Shown: positions 36,056-48,095 of the stretch, one piece after another | Position numbering within the stretch: position 1 is the stretch's first letter | How the letters are laid out: each line of letters opens with the position of its first letter | Source: Eutypa lata | Taxonomy: Eukaryota; Ascomycota; Sordariomycetes; Xylariales; Diatrypaceae | Assembly: GCA_022661535.1 (NCBI GenBank) | Contig: JAKULF010000008.1 | Location: forward strand, 1,674,001 to 1,738,000 | DNA: 64,000 bases | Direction: 5' to 3' | The notes under the pieces: model-generated | What the model was told of the DNA's origin: nothing | What the model saw: only the letters and a program-made list of their open reading frames with translations | Database searches by the model: none | Translations under genes and position numbers: made by a program

Positions 36056-36870
36056 CGCGGGTAGATAAAGGTCGAGGCCGCCCAGTCGTCGTCGAACATG
36101 GGGTCCTCGTCCGCTTCGGATTTCAGCCTCGGGAGGCGCGTGGATAGGAGGGCGAGGTGGGTGGTTAAGCTCAGGAGCGGGAGGGGGTAGGATAGTGGTG
36201 GGGAAATGAGGATAATCTATGGTTTTAATTTTTTCCCCCTAGGTGTTAGCAATTGTTCATTTGGAGAAGGGGCGAACGGAATAGAACGTATGCAAAACAC
36301 AACACAACACAACACACTCACGTCTAAGTAGAGCTTCCAATGGAACCGCCGGTTGATCCACAACTTCTTGGTAAACTCGCCATCCGCCAGCAGCGCCTCG
36401 CCCAGCATCGTAGCCAGGAATATCGTGCTCGAGTCGTCGTCTCGGTACCCGGGGATCTCGACCGTCATCTCGACCCAGTCGTTGTCGCCCGAAATCGGTT
36501 CACTGCTCTCATCCCGCTCCCGCTCCCGCTCCCCCTCTCCCTTCTCGACTGCTATTGTTCTCCGTTCGCCACCGCTGCCGCTCGTAATAACCGAGATATC
36601 ATGGTTACTGTTATTGTTATTGCTATTGCCATATAGCGACGCCCGCGTCTTCTCCACCTCGGCCTTGACCCCGACGATGGCCTCGGTGCCGTCCGAAAAG
36701 CACACCCGCGCGCTGCCGTTGGTGCCCGGCAGGATCCCCGTCTCGGCCGTCAGGGGCCGAAACTGCGCCGCTGTGCGGCCGTCCGGGCGGATGGGCGGGC
36801 TCAGGCGCAGCGAGCTGTGCAGGTAGGCGAGCTCGGCGGGGGAGAGCAGCAGGTGCTGCGACGTCGCCAT
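35470..36870 (-). CDS. RRP42: Exosome core subunit Rrp42 (EXOSC7) with inserts
   Basis: Two minus-strand exons, 36322-36870 and 35470-36216, giving 431 aa. The N-terminus LSPAELAYLHSSLRLSPPIRPDGR and the block PLTAETGILPGTNGSARVCFSDGTEAIVGVKAEVE are diagnostic of this RNase PH-fold, non-catalytic ring subunit of the RNA exosome, which processes and degrades RNA in nucleus and cytoplasm. The protein is about 150 residues longer than yeast or human Rrp42. The extra length lies in an Asn/Ser/Glu/Arg-rich insert (residues about 80-120) and in a polyglutamine run (about 14 Gln, encoded near 36020-36055) followed by a Ser/Pro linker. The terminal RNase PH C-domain (KIGVLSAMVQKVLEKG) is present. Confidence 0.9.
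36018..36055 (-). repeat. Polyglutamine-encoding trinucleotide repeat in RRP42
   Basis: The plus strand reads (TTG)n, which on the coding strand is CAA repeats giving about 12-14 consecutive Gln, followed by KQKQK. It lies within the second exon of RRP42. Confidence 0.9.
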
Positions 36871-38100
36871 GATGAGCTGGCCGTGTGTGTTTTCTGTTTC
36901 GTCGTCACCTTTTTTTTTGCCTTCTTCTTTTTCTTCTTCTCCGATTTGGTTTCACGTCCGTCAATCGTAGGGGGGTTTGTTCGAGACCTTCCTTATTTTT
37001 CCAAACCTGGAAATGGGAAGAAATATTTGTAGGTCGGGTCTTGTATGTAGAGGGGGGGTCTGTCTGCAGATGCGAGGCTGAAATGTCATACATAGGAAAA
37101 AAAAAGGTGGGATGGCAATTGGGAGATTTTCGAGAGCTGAGGTCGGCATGTCCTGTGATTGGTCAAAGCTACTTTCTGGGCTGCAGCTAATGCGGGGCAT
37201 ATTGACAGGGGTGTTGTCCTCCCACCTGCAGCCTCCTGTCTTCATCATGCATGCAGGCCAAGGAACACTCAGATTGGCTATTAAAAATATAATTTCTAGA
37301 TGACGACCTACGTTCCAAACATCCAATTACAGTATAATTCTTCCAGTTCCTGGATATAGTTCCTGGGCTAAGGTCCTCAACTTTAGGCAAAGATGTGAGT
37401 CAACATGTCTGCCAGCTAAACCCCCCCTGCCTCCATCAAGGAGGTGGTGACACGGCTCCTTTTATTATACTGTATCAACATCATGGCTCTTGACCACGTG
37501 GAGCATCTTTGCATTTTTACTTTCCTTTCAAAGTTAATCTAAATCACCCTTCGACTGACAAATCCAAGACGGAGACCCTAGCTTTGGCGCCACATCAATA
37601 GGCCTTGTCGGTCCGCCCCTCTCGGAGACAAAATGCGGCGGAACTCGGCGCCGATTTCACCTGACTAGATCCGCCTCACGGCGAAACCCAGCCAATGAAT
37701 TATTTTCTACTCGTAGGTCTAAAGGGTACTTACAGCTAGCTGAACTGTCTCGACATGGTTTTCTGTTGTACTGCTATGGGTCTCTTTTTCGAAATGTCTC
37801 CGGATAGAACGTCATGTAAGGCTCTCGTAAGGATAGCATAAGGATAGCATAATGGCATATTCCGGTAGGTTCTGCGTAGCTATAAAAGAAGGGGTTGCTT
37901 GGTTTGCCATGGTTATTAGCTAGACTCCTGTGCCATACTCTCCCTTGCAATACGTAAACTCCCATCACCGGTTCGAAAACAGAGATAGATAACTTCTATC
38001 ATTACTTATTCAACCGCTTTTATCACAATAAAGAAAACCTATCAATCCCGTATACCATCATTAAGATAGATAGATAAATTTTTCCATACCAGACGCCAAG
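36871..38100. promoter_or_regulatory. Divergent spacer RRP42 / SDR gene
   Basis: No supported gene. A T/C-rich tract (CTTCTTCTTTTTCTTC) at 36910-36945 lies just upstream of RRP42. A run of AGATAGAT repeats near 38065-38080 precedes the SDR start. Open frames here are short and random. Confidence 0.4.
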
Positions 38101-39908
38101 ATGGGCATCCTCTCGCAGATGTACATGAAATACGTCAACATACCCCTGCCCCCAGCCGGCACCTTCAAAGGCCAAGCCGTGCTCATAACGGGCGGGACCA
38201 GCGGCCTGGGCCTGGCAGCCGCGGCGCACTTCGTCAACCTCGGCGCCCAGGAGGTGATCATCACGAGCCGCAACGCCGCGCGCGCCAGCGGTGCCCTCAG
38301 CACCCTCGAGCGGGAAACCCAGGGGAGGAGTAAGGACGTGGTCCGGGTGGAGACGCTCGACATGACCTCGTATGCGTCTGTCGCTGCCCTATCTGCCGAG
38401 ATCAAGAAGGTCAGGGCCGGGCGCGGAGGCATCGACCACGTGATCTTGAACGCGGGGACGTACGGCGTCGACTTCACCATGGCGGAAGAGGGCTGGTAAG
38501 TTGTGGTGTTTATTTTTTTTCTCTCCCTTTCCCTCGATCAACTTCCCTGGCCTCCTCACCTAGTTACGAGCTGAGAGAAAAGCGTCTTAAAGAATCCAAT
38601 CCTCTCTCATCCGTCCATTTCCCCCTATCCGTTGACTGGATATAACCAACTAACTCGAAACCGGAGCGCAGGGAGCAGAACATCCTAGTGAACGTCCTAA
38701 GCACAGTCCTACTCGGTCTGCTCCTCCTCCCATGGTTGAAAGAAGAGCGCGCCAACCGCGCGACCCCCGCCCACCTAAGCGTTGTCAGCTCGGGTCAGCA
38801 CGTCAACCCGGACATCGGGACCTGGGCAACGTGGATACCTGAAGGCATCTTGCAGCACTTCAACAAGCCCGAGAACTGGCCCGGGCCTATCCCCATGGTA
38901 AGGTTTCAAATTCCCGTGGTTATTGTTTCCCCCCCTTCTTTTCATATTCCCCTTTTCACAGCTGACCAGTCGATGTTTTTAACACATTGTTCCTCGAAGG
39001 GGAGACGTGTTCGGGAAGGGAACAGGCTCCCGAACTTCAGTGCTTCGCTAGTATATCCATAAAAGGTGTAAAAGTAATTACTGACTTTATATATCGCAGT
39101 ACGCTGCGACTAAGCTGATGGATGTGTACGCGTTCGACGAGCTCTCAAAGCGGGCCTTGGGGCCTGACGGAAGGTGAGCCCTTTCTCTATCCCTATCACC
39201 CCTTCCCCATCCCCATCAAGCCTTTCAAGCCAAGACAAGTCGGCCTTCCGTGTCGGAAAGGAAATTGTTTGACGCCAATGCTAACAATCGATGTGTCATG
39301 GCGTAGGCCGCAGGTCATCGTCAACACGATGTGTCCCGGCCCCGTGAAGACGGATCTATCGCGTCATTTTTCCGAGAAGTACGCCGCCTTCGTCGTCGTG
39401 AGGACCATCTTCACGGGCCTCTTCGCAAAATCGAGTGCGGATGGCGCGAGGACGTATGTGGCGGTGGGGTTGACGAAGGAAGACGAGCATGTGAGTACAG
39501 CAGTTCCAATGCTTAGTTACCTAGTTAGGACCCTCTCGAACATTATTACCGCTGTAATAAGAAGAAAAAGATAAGAAGAATAAAAAGAGGTGGTCGACGA
39601 AGGAAGGAAGAAAGAAATCTGTACTGCACCACCGTTTCCCGGCCCGCTAACCTGCTTGTTGATACTATCTAGGGCAAGTTCGTTCAATTTTACCAGCCCG
39701 AAGGCGATTATAAGAAGTAAGTGATATTTCAACCCAAACTTACATATAGTCAATATTTTTTTTCTAGTAACTGACGCATATTCTGTTTAGAGCAGCTAGG
39801 ACGAATATCATGAGTGCAGCCGGCCGTGAAATGCAGAGTCAAATATGGACTGAGATCACCACCGAGCTGAGCGCCAAGGTTCCTGAGGTGAAGGATATAT
39901 TAGGGTGA
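38101..39908 (+). CDS. Short-chain dehydrogenase/reductase (SDR)
   Basis: Six exons are inferred: 38101-38495, 38672-38897, 39100-39173, 39307-39490, 39673-39716 and 39791-39908, giving 346 aa. All donors are GTAAGN or GTGAGN. The Rossmann nucleotide-binding motif TGGTSGLG is at residues 30-37, the structural NAG follows in VILNAGTYG, the catalytic Ser is in SVVSSGQH, and the YxxxK pair is in YAATK (Tyr208, Lys212). The CPGPVKTDLS segment after it is the usual cofactor/substrate loop. The substrate cannot be read from sequence. Close fungal relatives are retinol-dehydrogenase-like oxidoreductases, often near secondary-metabolite genes, but no cluster is visible here. The N-terminal 20 residues may anchor it to membrane. 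Confidence 0.92.
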
Positions 39909-40213
39909 AATTATCACATGACGACTGGTTCAGAGATCGGTGACCACCTCAGCGTCAACAATTTTGGAGCATAATTTGTTTATTAGGAGGGAGTATATGT
40001 ATCCGTTAGTAGACGTCCCTTAGATAGTAACAAATCGAAGTCGGGGAAAGGAGCACGGTAGAATTATGGGATTTTATTTCTTGAGATCTCACAATAACAA
40101 CTTCACAAGTTCATACCCATAGGTCCTCTGCCAACCCTGTGCCATCAATTATGATAGATCATCCATGATCGCCCTCGACTTGATACAGTGCCTGGTCACT
40201 GCGCCCGATTGTC
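39909..40213. other. Convergent 3' flanks
   Basis: A short spacer between the SDR stop and the ATE1 stop on the opposite strand. Nothing else is seen. Confidence 0.4.
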
Positions 40214-41900
40214 CTAGCTAGTGCGCCTAAAATCTAGACAAGTACTCAACAATATCTCAGGCCCAAGCATCGCCGCAAGTCCGGCAACCACGGATTTCGG
40301 GGTCGATGAATCGTTGATGCTCTCGTCTTGCCAATCAAATAGATCTTCGGCGTAAAAGAAACCGCGGTTTATACGAGTGACAACACGGTCTAGATTAATC
40401 GAGTTTATTTGCTCACTCGACATCATACCAGGCATGTTGCTGGTGAAAAGTGATTCATCGTCGGCGTCTTCTGCGACTGACTCGTCATTATTCTCGTCTT
40501 TCGTCCCGCTGGATGTTGATGGCTCAATTTGGGGCGGCCCCTGCACATCAGCATCCTCAGGCTGCGAGACATTCAGATAGCCTCGCTTATCGAACTTGGC
40601 TATCATGTCTTCATCGAGAGGAAGCCACTCATAGCTATCTGGATCGAGAATGTACGTTGGGGAATAGCTGATCTTATACTTCATCTTCGAGCAAGTGTGG
40701 ATGTAATATCCCGAGTACCACCACCGATAACCATGTTCCGTTGCCAAGGCGATCTCTCGTAACGCCCCGAGTTTGCCTGGATTGTGCTTGTGAAGAGACT
40801 CATGGTAAAGGAAGTAAACAGAGCTGACACAGTGGGGTAAGAGGTCTATGACCCCAATTGCTACTAATTTACCGTCAAGTCGATAGCATTGATCTATAAT
40901 ATTGGAAATTAGTTAGCCCCTTTATGAAAATAATCTGGTGATTAATCAGGGACGATAGGCCATCATTAAGCGGCGGGGATTCTCAGTACCAGAATAGTAG
41001 TCTCCTGCTATGCCATTTAGTGTATTAAGAAAGATACCTACGGAAGGAGCCCAGCTGACGTTCTTGCCCATCCGGAGACACGAATTTTTCATGCTTTATA
41101 GGTGAAGTACATAAAAACCTCGTGAAGGAGTCCCGATCGATTTCTGATGGGGTCTCGTGATGGACAACTCGCTGGTAATTCTCATAAACATGGTATTTCT
41201 CCTCGGTAAACTCATTGCTTTCCAGTGTGACGGTGAAGGAGTGAGATAGCTTCGGTGGCTGCTTGAGGGTTTCGTCTTCACATTCATGGATTCTCTCCAC
41301 TATGTCAAATTCCGTATCTCTCCGCCGGGCTTGCTCGCGTGACTTTGGGTAGACCCGTGCCGCCTCTTTCGCGTAGTCTTCACCTATGACATACTTGTTA
41401 AAGCGGTTGACAGCCTGACGCTGATCCTTGGTGGGCCGGAATTGGCTCGAATCTAAGCGTAAGGTATAATGTGGACAACAGTCTGCCCGTTGGTTTGGTC
41501 GGTAGAGTAGGGACCCGGAACGGCGCCAACAACGGTCCAACAAGGCTTCGTAATATGCCGGGCTTATAGATGTCGCACGTGCATAGTAAGAATGGCCTAT
41601 ATTTGCGAAGTATTAGACTTCAAACCCCGATCAGGTGGCACAAAGCCTCATAACAGGGATAAGCTCATGAAGTGCTGCACTTATAATAGGTAGCATGTCG
41701 TTTACGACGCCTGCCTAGCGAAGATGCACGGAATGGGTGCTCCGTGACTTAGAGCAAAAGCAATATCACGCTAACGTACGTTTAGAAGACTGACCGGTCT
41801 GGCTGCTGCGGCAGTAACCGCAACTAGAAGATTTTGTGTAGCCTAATATGAGAAGCTCATCAGTAAAACCGACGAGATTAGAGTGGTGGCACAAATTCAT
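40214..41900 (-). CDS. ATE1: Arginyl-tRNA-protein transferase Ate1
   Basis: Three minus-strand exons: 41795-41900, 41042-41596 and 40214-40893, giving 446 aa. The donor GTAGGT at the second junction was chosen over an overlapping GTATCT because it alone restores the frame (LGSFHQCYRLDGKLVAIGV). Hallmarks are the N-terminal Cys cluster (SSSCGYCRSSQTGHSYYAR), the CCPHYTLRLDSSQF block, and VIDLLPHCVSSVYFLYHE with the following YYIHTCSKMKYK. Ate1 transfers Arg from Arg-tRNA to N-terminal Asp, Glu or oxidised Cys, creating N-degrons. The C-terminal 150 residues include an acidic, Ser-rich insert. The start ATG is the least certain point, since the frame stays open upstream. Confidence 0.92.
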
Positions 41901-44900
41901 GAGCCGTACCAGTAAACAAGGACGGAGAAGGCTAAGTTGCAGTTGCAGTTGAGTCTGGATGTTCGGTGCTCTATGAATGATGAAGGGCATGGGGTGAAGT
42001 CCGAAGGACGTTGGCCGCCAAGACGAACGCACAATGTGAGGTTGTATTATAGGCTGTACGAGGCGGACCCAACAGTACACCCATTAGGAAAAGGGGGTTA
42101 TATCATGACCAATGACAATATTAACGAATGACGTGGGGCATAATGGTGGCCATGTGGGAGGGAAGACATATGAGTGGGATGTGCAATGAGAAGCCAGTAA
42201 ACGACTACGCATTGCATGCAGTCTTACTGCTCGTTACAGACAAATTGCGGCAACTGGGGGCTCTGGTAGCAATAGGAAACGCCAGCGGCCCGGTAGTGGC
42301 TGCTGACAAGCATAGGCTTCTCCATAAAATGGCATGGGAACCGAACGACCAACGACAGTCCGCCGATGATGCACGGGTCCAAATGGTTGGGTGAGGGTGG
42401 AGGACATTTCAATGGCTGGTCGGCTTGCTGGGCACTTGGGGGTCACACTCACCTAATGGCGAAAGGTAAGAGAAGGCATTTTCCAGGCTGTCCTGCAACT
42501 CGGTTGCGTCCATCGGCGCTGTTGGATGGGGTCAGAAGGGGGATGATGTACTAAAATGGCACCCCAAGACAGCCTTAGGAATGAAAGGGCCGGGATCTCA
42601 AAAGTAGTTGAGAGTTGATGAAGACCTTTGGTACTTTTTTAGTAGGGAGATATGGATCATGGGTGGAGCTTGGTTCGGGTAAGAATTGTTGATGTCGAGT
42701 CAGACGCACGCAGGCAGGCACGCTGAAAAGGAGTAAATAAGTATATACCTACGACCTAGAGCTAGTAGATGTAACTACCTAGCCTCTAGCCTCTAGTATA
42801 TTGTTATGCTAGGTTAGGTACTTATATAAGAATAAGAATTGAATAAAGTGGAATATGTGATAAACCAGACTTACCTTCACGTCGATACAGATATCATGCA
42901 ATAACTACCTTGTATAGTGAGGCGTTTAGATGGCGAGTGGCCATCTCTTATGTCTTAGTTCTAGGAATATTGACTTCTTTTTTTTTTGTGCTGATATACA
43001 TAGGTATTTTACATCAAGTGGGCTTGAAGTGGAATCTTCTATGCAGCCTCAACCCCGTCCAAATGAAATGTAGTACGACATTTCCCATCAGTTCTGATAG
43101 GTTGGGTTGGAAGGCAGATCTTTTGGGTGTAACCGTCACGACGTGTGTAGATGCTTATACTTGAAATACACCCCCAAACCACCCACTTAATCAAAGTACT
43201 TGTACATAACTATATGCATAAAATACAAAGTAGGCCTTAAGGAATCGACTCTAAAGCTCGGAGAACACTTGGCAGAAACGTCAATACTTAGGTAGGTAAT
43301 TAGATAGTTAATAGTAGGACGTTACAAATTGCGAACTCCGATAAAATCCGAACGAATTACCTACCTACATAACTACTTGTATGTTACTACCTATCATTGC
43401 TACCTACATACTCAGCTAGAGATATATGTAGGTATGATGTCGAAAGTCAAATAGCGGGTATTTATATCTCGCGTTGATATGAGCTGGGCAATCCTTCGTC
43501 TAGTTACATACCATCGTCTTTCCAAGGTTGGCGATCCGTTGGCAGCAATTGTAAACGATGTACCGCGCTTCTGATGTCCTGGTTTGCTCGTTTAGTTAGA
43601 TATCTTGGATATGCTATTCTGAATACTACATATTAAAACACGTAGATACATCTAGTATATTGGAATAAACGCTCTAGCCGGTGATTTTTCTGGTCCACTT
43701 TATCCCCTTCAACGTTAGTTAAGTCAAGGTGTTCCTGATAAGGAGGGGAGGGAAATCTCTCGAGGATAGCAAGTTACTTAATCTGATAATTGTATAGTTA
43801 GTGTCTATACTTGCATGGACGTACTCTCGATATTATAGGTAACCAGGCCATTCGTCCCCTTTGCCTACAGAGTCACAGACATGCATATGTACATAGATTG
43901 GTCGGAGTTGGAACCAGTTCGATCGGAAGGGTTCTTTTAGGCTGTCCGATGGGTTTGTGTGTGCTACCCTTTTTATTAGTTCCCCAGGGGTCGTTGATGT
44001 TACTTCCAGTTGCAGCTTTCGTAGCCAAGGACCAAGGTTGTGTGTGTTTGGTGGGGACAAGTCTTGGACTGCATCAGTCTGCATAGAAGCAAATAGTTAG
44101 TTAGGACGTGACGTGATTCCAGAATTTCCATCCCACTCTCTTTTCACAATAATAAATTTTTTATTTATTCTTCCACAACGGATTTCCAAGTCGTTAGCTT
44201 CGTCGGCCCACGCCTTCTAGAGGTAGTCTTTGTGTGTCGTTCTCTTCCTAATCCTTCTACATCTCCATTATCCACTCTCCGTCTAAAAAGAGGCAGCGCT
44301 ACATCATGTTTCCCTATGTGTTGTCTACATACATTAGTGCGATCAAACCTGATGTTGCTACAAATAATATTAAAGGAACTCAAGACTTCTAAGGTTTAGA
44401 GCTTACCTACATTGGTACCTTTTCCCGGGTGCACCCCCTCCCCAGCCTAGCATTTCGATGGCACCTAGGTATCTAGGCATCTAGGCTAGGTATGTGCAAC
44501 AAAGGCCATGAAGACTGGGAACTCAAGTGTCTGGTTATAAATTAGGTTCAAACAAAAGGAGGATTGTATCGACCGAAAATTCCCAAGGGAGGTAGCCGGG
44601 TTCATCTCATTCAGTTTCATCGATTCTCATCGGGATGATCTTTTGCTCATGGCTGATTTGCACTCTTTTCTATGGCTACACCTACCGACACTTCCTTGCC
44701 CTACTGATTACTACCTTCCGTATACCTTGGCTGCTAGGGCTACTCCTCTGGTTCCCCGTGAATATAACACTACATTACATGGTAGGCTACTGTTACTTAA
44801 GTTACATGTGGGATGAGGCAAGACAGCATCTTACACGTACCTTCGTATGGTATCTACATATGAATGATACGAAATTCCGGGAGTTACGGTGTGAGGATAT

Positions 44901-46344
44901 GCAGTTATTGGGTACCTAAGAGTAGGAGGTAGGTAGGCTAGGCTGGCTGGCTGGCTGGCTAGCAGGGTATGCTACCGCTTAGGTTAATATACATACAATG
45001 CATACCTGGGCCGGTAGGCGCTGAACATTTGCCCTGTCGCCGAGACTGGCACCTGGGCACTATCATGTTCAGCATGTATGTATGTAGGTATGTATGTATG
45101 TACTGTATGTATGTATTGTGTATTGTGTGTACTGCCATGCCAGCCATGCCAGGCTCTTTTGCTGCTAATGCTACTAACGTCGACCGACCTAGACTTGCCG
45201 CTCGTCAAGCGCGGTCGGTGTCTCTCTATCTGGTACTAACTACATAACTAACGTTAAAAAAAAGTTCGATACTTTACCTTACCTTACCTTAATATATATA
45301 AGCCAACTCTTATTTCCTTTTCCTTACCCCTCCATAAAAACATGGCACGAGACATTGCAACGGCTCGTCAGCCAGCAGAGCTTCCAAGCTCAAGTACCGC
45401 CGCCGCCGCCGCCTTCTTATCATTAACCTCAGGAGAAAAAAACTTTATATTCAACTACAGTACGAGAAGAGGTTAATGGGAATTCTTTTGACGCTTCTGT
45501 TTTAGAAATAATTAACCCCATTCCTGATACGTAGGATAGAAAGCCTCATCAAGAAGACTTTGTTGAGCATACGACGTCTTCATCTTTTTTTAATTTCCTC
45601 CTTTTTATCCCTTCATTTTTTTTATTTGCAGACCTTGCTACTACAATACAACCCCCCCCCGGTTCCTGGCCTGGCCCCCCCCTTCGGCCCGCACCACAGG
45701 CATCGTGAGCAACTGAAGCTCCTAACTTCTTTTTTTGTTGAACGAAACATTTACAGTCTGGTAGATTGTGTTGCAACGGCGCATCCGCATCCTTGGATCC
45801 GCAACTAAGTCTCTTTCTCCAAACCATCATACGGCTCGCGCGAAGTTACAATTGCGCTTAGGGAACCAAATATAAAACAATAAAATAAAAGGGACAGCCA
45901 ACTAGTTGTCTGTGCGAATGTGGAAAATACATGCAGGTGTACAAGCCCATCAATACAACTCATTCTCTTTTTCATCCTATTGTGCGCAAGGACCGGATTG
46001 CCGAAATTCGAAATTCAATGGTCGAGCTTTGAACTTTTACGAGAAAAGACCTTCGACTTCCCATTGTACCACTTCGTGTGCTTCGCTAGCCAGCTTCGCA
46101 GTCATATAACATCTCCCTCCCTTTCTACTACTTTACAACGGCCTAACTCCGACCTATTTATGACAATGCAGCTGAATAGTTGCCGGTAGACGTTATTTTC
46201 TTTTCCCCAGCATCACCTAGCCGGAGACGGCCCATACATTCACAAGAGCTCTTCCTCGACTTCGACTCACCTTACCTTCTTCAAGACAACGCCCTGCTAC
46301 GACTTGACCGTATTCCCAATTGCACCCGTTCTTTTTCCTTTAAT
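41901..46344. other. Long gene-free spacer (4.4 kb)
   Basis: No gene is supported. Open frames are under 95 codons and look random. Simple-sequence tracts include TAGG/ATGT runs around 45075-45120 (TATG repeats), a GGCT run near 44941-44958 and C homopolymers near 45650. The last 500 bp is pyrimidine-rich and probably the promoter and leader of the Nudix gene. The region is comparable in texture to 575-4680. Confidence 0.5.
45070..45125. repeat. (TATG)n-type microsatellite
   Basis: A run of imperfect ATGT units, some as TAGGTATG, within the long spacer. Confidence 0.7.
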
Positions 46345-46943
46345 ATGGCTTCCGGGTCCGCAAATCGTTCTATGGAGTCTCGTACCGGTAGAAGTAAACA
46401 ACGTAAGTAGGCGCGGTCGAGTTCATCCTGATGAGTCATTTCTCCAGTCATGAGGGCGCGCTGTTTTCCGAGTCTTCGTCTGGTCAGCCGACCAAACTGA
46501 CCCATTTTTCAACAGGCTACAACTCGAAGGGTGAACGATTGGTAGCTGGAGTAGTACCCCTTACGGAGGATAAAAACTATGTCATGTTGATTCAGTCGAC
46601 ACGAAGAAAAGGCTGGGTTCTTCCAAAGGGAGGTTGGGAATCCGATGAGGAATGCACAGAGGCTGCGCAGCGCGAGGCGTGGGAAGAGGCTGGTATAACT
46701 ATCAGGATCGATTATGACCTCCAGGACATTATCGACTCTAGACCCCCAAAGAAAGTATCCAAGGATGCCCCCAAATCATTGTTTCGTTTCTACGAGGCTA
46801 CCGTTCTGTCCGAGGAAGACGAGTGGCCGGAAAAACACAAGAGGGAACGACGGTGGTTTACCTACGTCCAGGCCAAGGAGGCTCTCAACACCCGGCCCGA
46901 GCTTCTGGAAGCCCTGAATCGCTCCACTATTACAAGATCCTAA
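46345..46943 (+). CDS. DDP1: Diphosphoinositol polyphosphate phosphohydrolase (Nudix; Aps1/Ddp1)
   Basis: Two exons, 46345-46402 and 46516-46943, giving 161 aa. The intron has a GTAAGT donor, an ACTGAC branch and a CAACAG acceptor, and it joins ESRTGRSKQ to RYNSKGERLVAGVVPL as in the family. The Nudix box is complete at about residues 58-80: G-G-W-E, then E, then REAWEEAG. Preceding KGWVLPKGG is the inositol-pyrophosphate/ApnA signature of DIPP enzymes. The enzyme removes the beta-phosphate from diphosphoinositol polyphosphates and cleaves Ap5A/Ap6A. Length (about 160) is normal for fungi. The frame stays open upstream of the chosen ATG, but the leader there is pyrimidine-rich and not conserved-looking. 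Confidence 0.94.
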
Positions 46944-48095
46944 CCTGGCGAACACGGTCGAGGACGCTTCATTATCGGGGTCGAAACCCTACTTGTGGGA
47001 TGATAGACATTTCTTGCTTACTATACACTTCACCTGATGACCTCAAGGTTGAGCAGCTGCATAGACTGGATTCCGGCGTTACTGGCGTCTCGCACTAGCC
47101 ACACTATGGATTCTTCGGCCTAGGAACCAAGTGTGTCATTATTTCGGCTTTTCCATTATAGAGGGAAAAACTTCTTCAGGCCGGGAGTTAAAAGGGCCCC
47201 CATTTTATGACCTGACCATATCTTAGTTCTAGCCGCGGCGAAAACGGGAGCCGGGCATGTTTGCATACACTATGGCGTTGTTAGGAAGCCATCATAGACG
47301 TCTTTTGACTAAACAGAACACCAAAAAAGGATGGCTTAGAGGGGCAGAGGATCAGAAGCCCACGTCTTCGGCAAGCGGTCGGTCGTGGAATGGATGATAT
47401 GGTTGCATGTGGATAGAGATCCCGTAATCTAACAAACCACTACTGCCCGCCTGCAAGTGAATTTGTCATTGCTAGAATTTGGTTGCAGCATATCCTCTAG
47501 ATAGCTCGTAAAACTCTGCGTAAAACACCATGCGTACCTAAGTAACCTCGGATAGATCGTAGTCGTAAGAAGAGAACTAACTGGCTTTCACTGAGCAATC
47601 TAGCTAAACAAGATCCTGCAAGATGAGAACATACCCCCTGAATTTGCCTTTATAAGAAGCTGCGCAAACAGTAGTAGTTAACTCACATGTGACAACGAAT
47701 ACAGGTAGCAGCAAAATAAATGACATGGTAAATAAGTATTAGGATTCTCGCCTAGATATTAAATCTCGTGATTAAGACGAGGAAAACGACGATGCCCAAC
47801 TAGAACCTGCATCCGAATTACATACTGAATTATCTAGCCCCTCCATCTTGGTTCACGACGTAAACACAGTGAGCGAAGATTCAGTTCGTCTACCATGTCC
47901 ATTTGGCAGTCGAGGATATTCCAGCAAACAAAGCTTTGATTACAAATTATCTAGTCGATCCACGAATGATGATGCATGCATGCATGCATGCAAATGAAGG
48001 CCAATTATTCGAAAAACTCCATCCACTCGCTTGCTGCACTACGTGGTCGAACTCACTGCCCCTGACCGACCGACGCGACAACGAAAGCTACGCGA
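46944..48095. other. Convergent intergenic region
   Basis: Between the Nudix gene and the stop of the minus-strand membrane protein. No gene supported. It includes a (CATG)n run at about 47970-47990. Confidence 0.4.

Noticed and set aside
41032..41037. GTATCT as donor of ATE1 exon 2
   Set aside because: Using it puts the next exon out of frame. The overlapping GTAGGT at 41036-41041 restores the conserved FHQCYRLDG sequence.
44635..44919. 94-aa hydrophobic frame with ATG start
   Set aside because: Looks like a small membrane protein, but there is no family resemblance, no supporting introns, and it sits in a long gene desert where such frames arise by chance.
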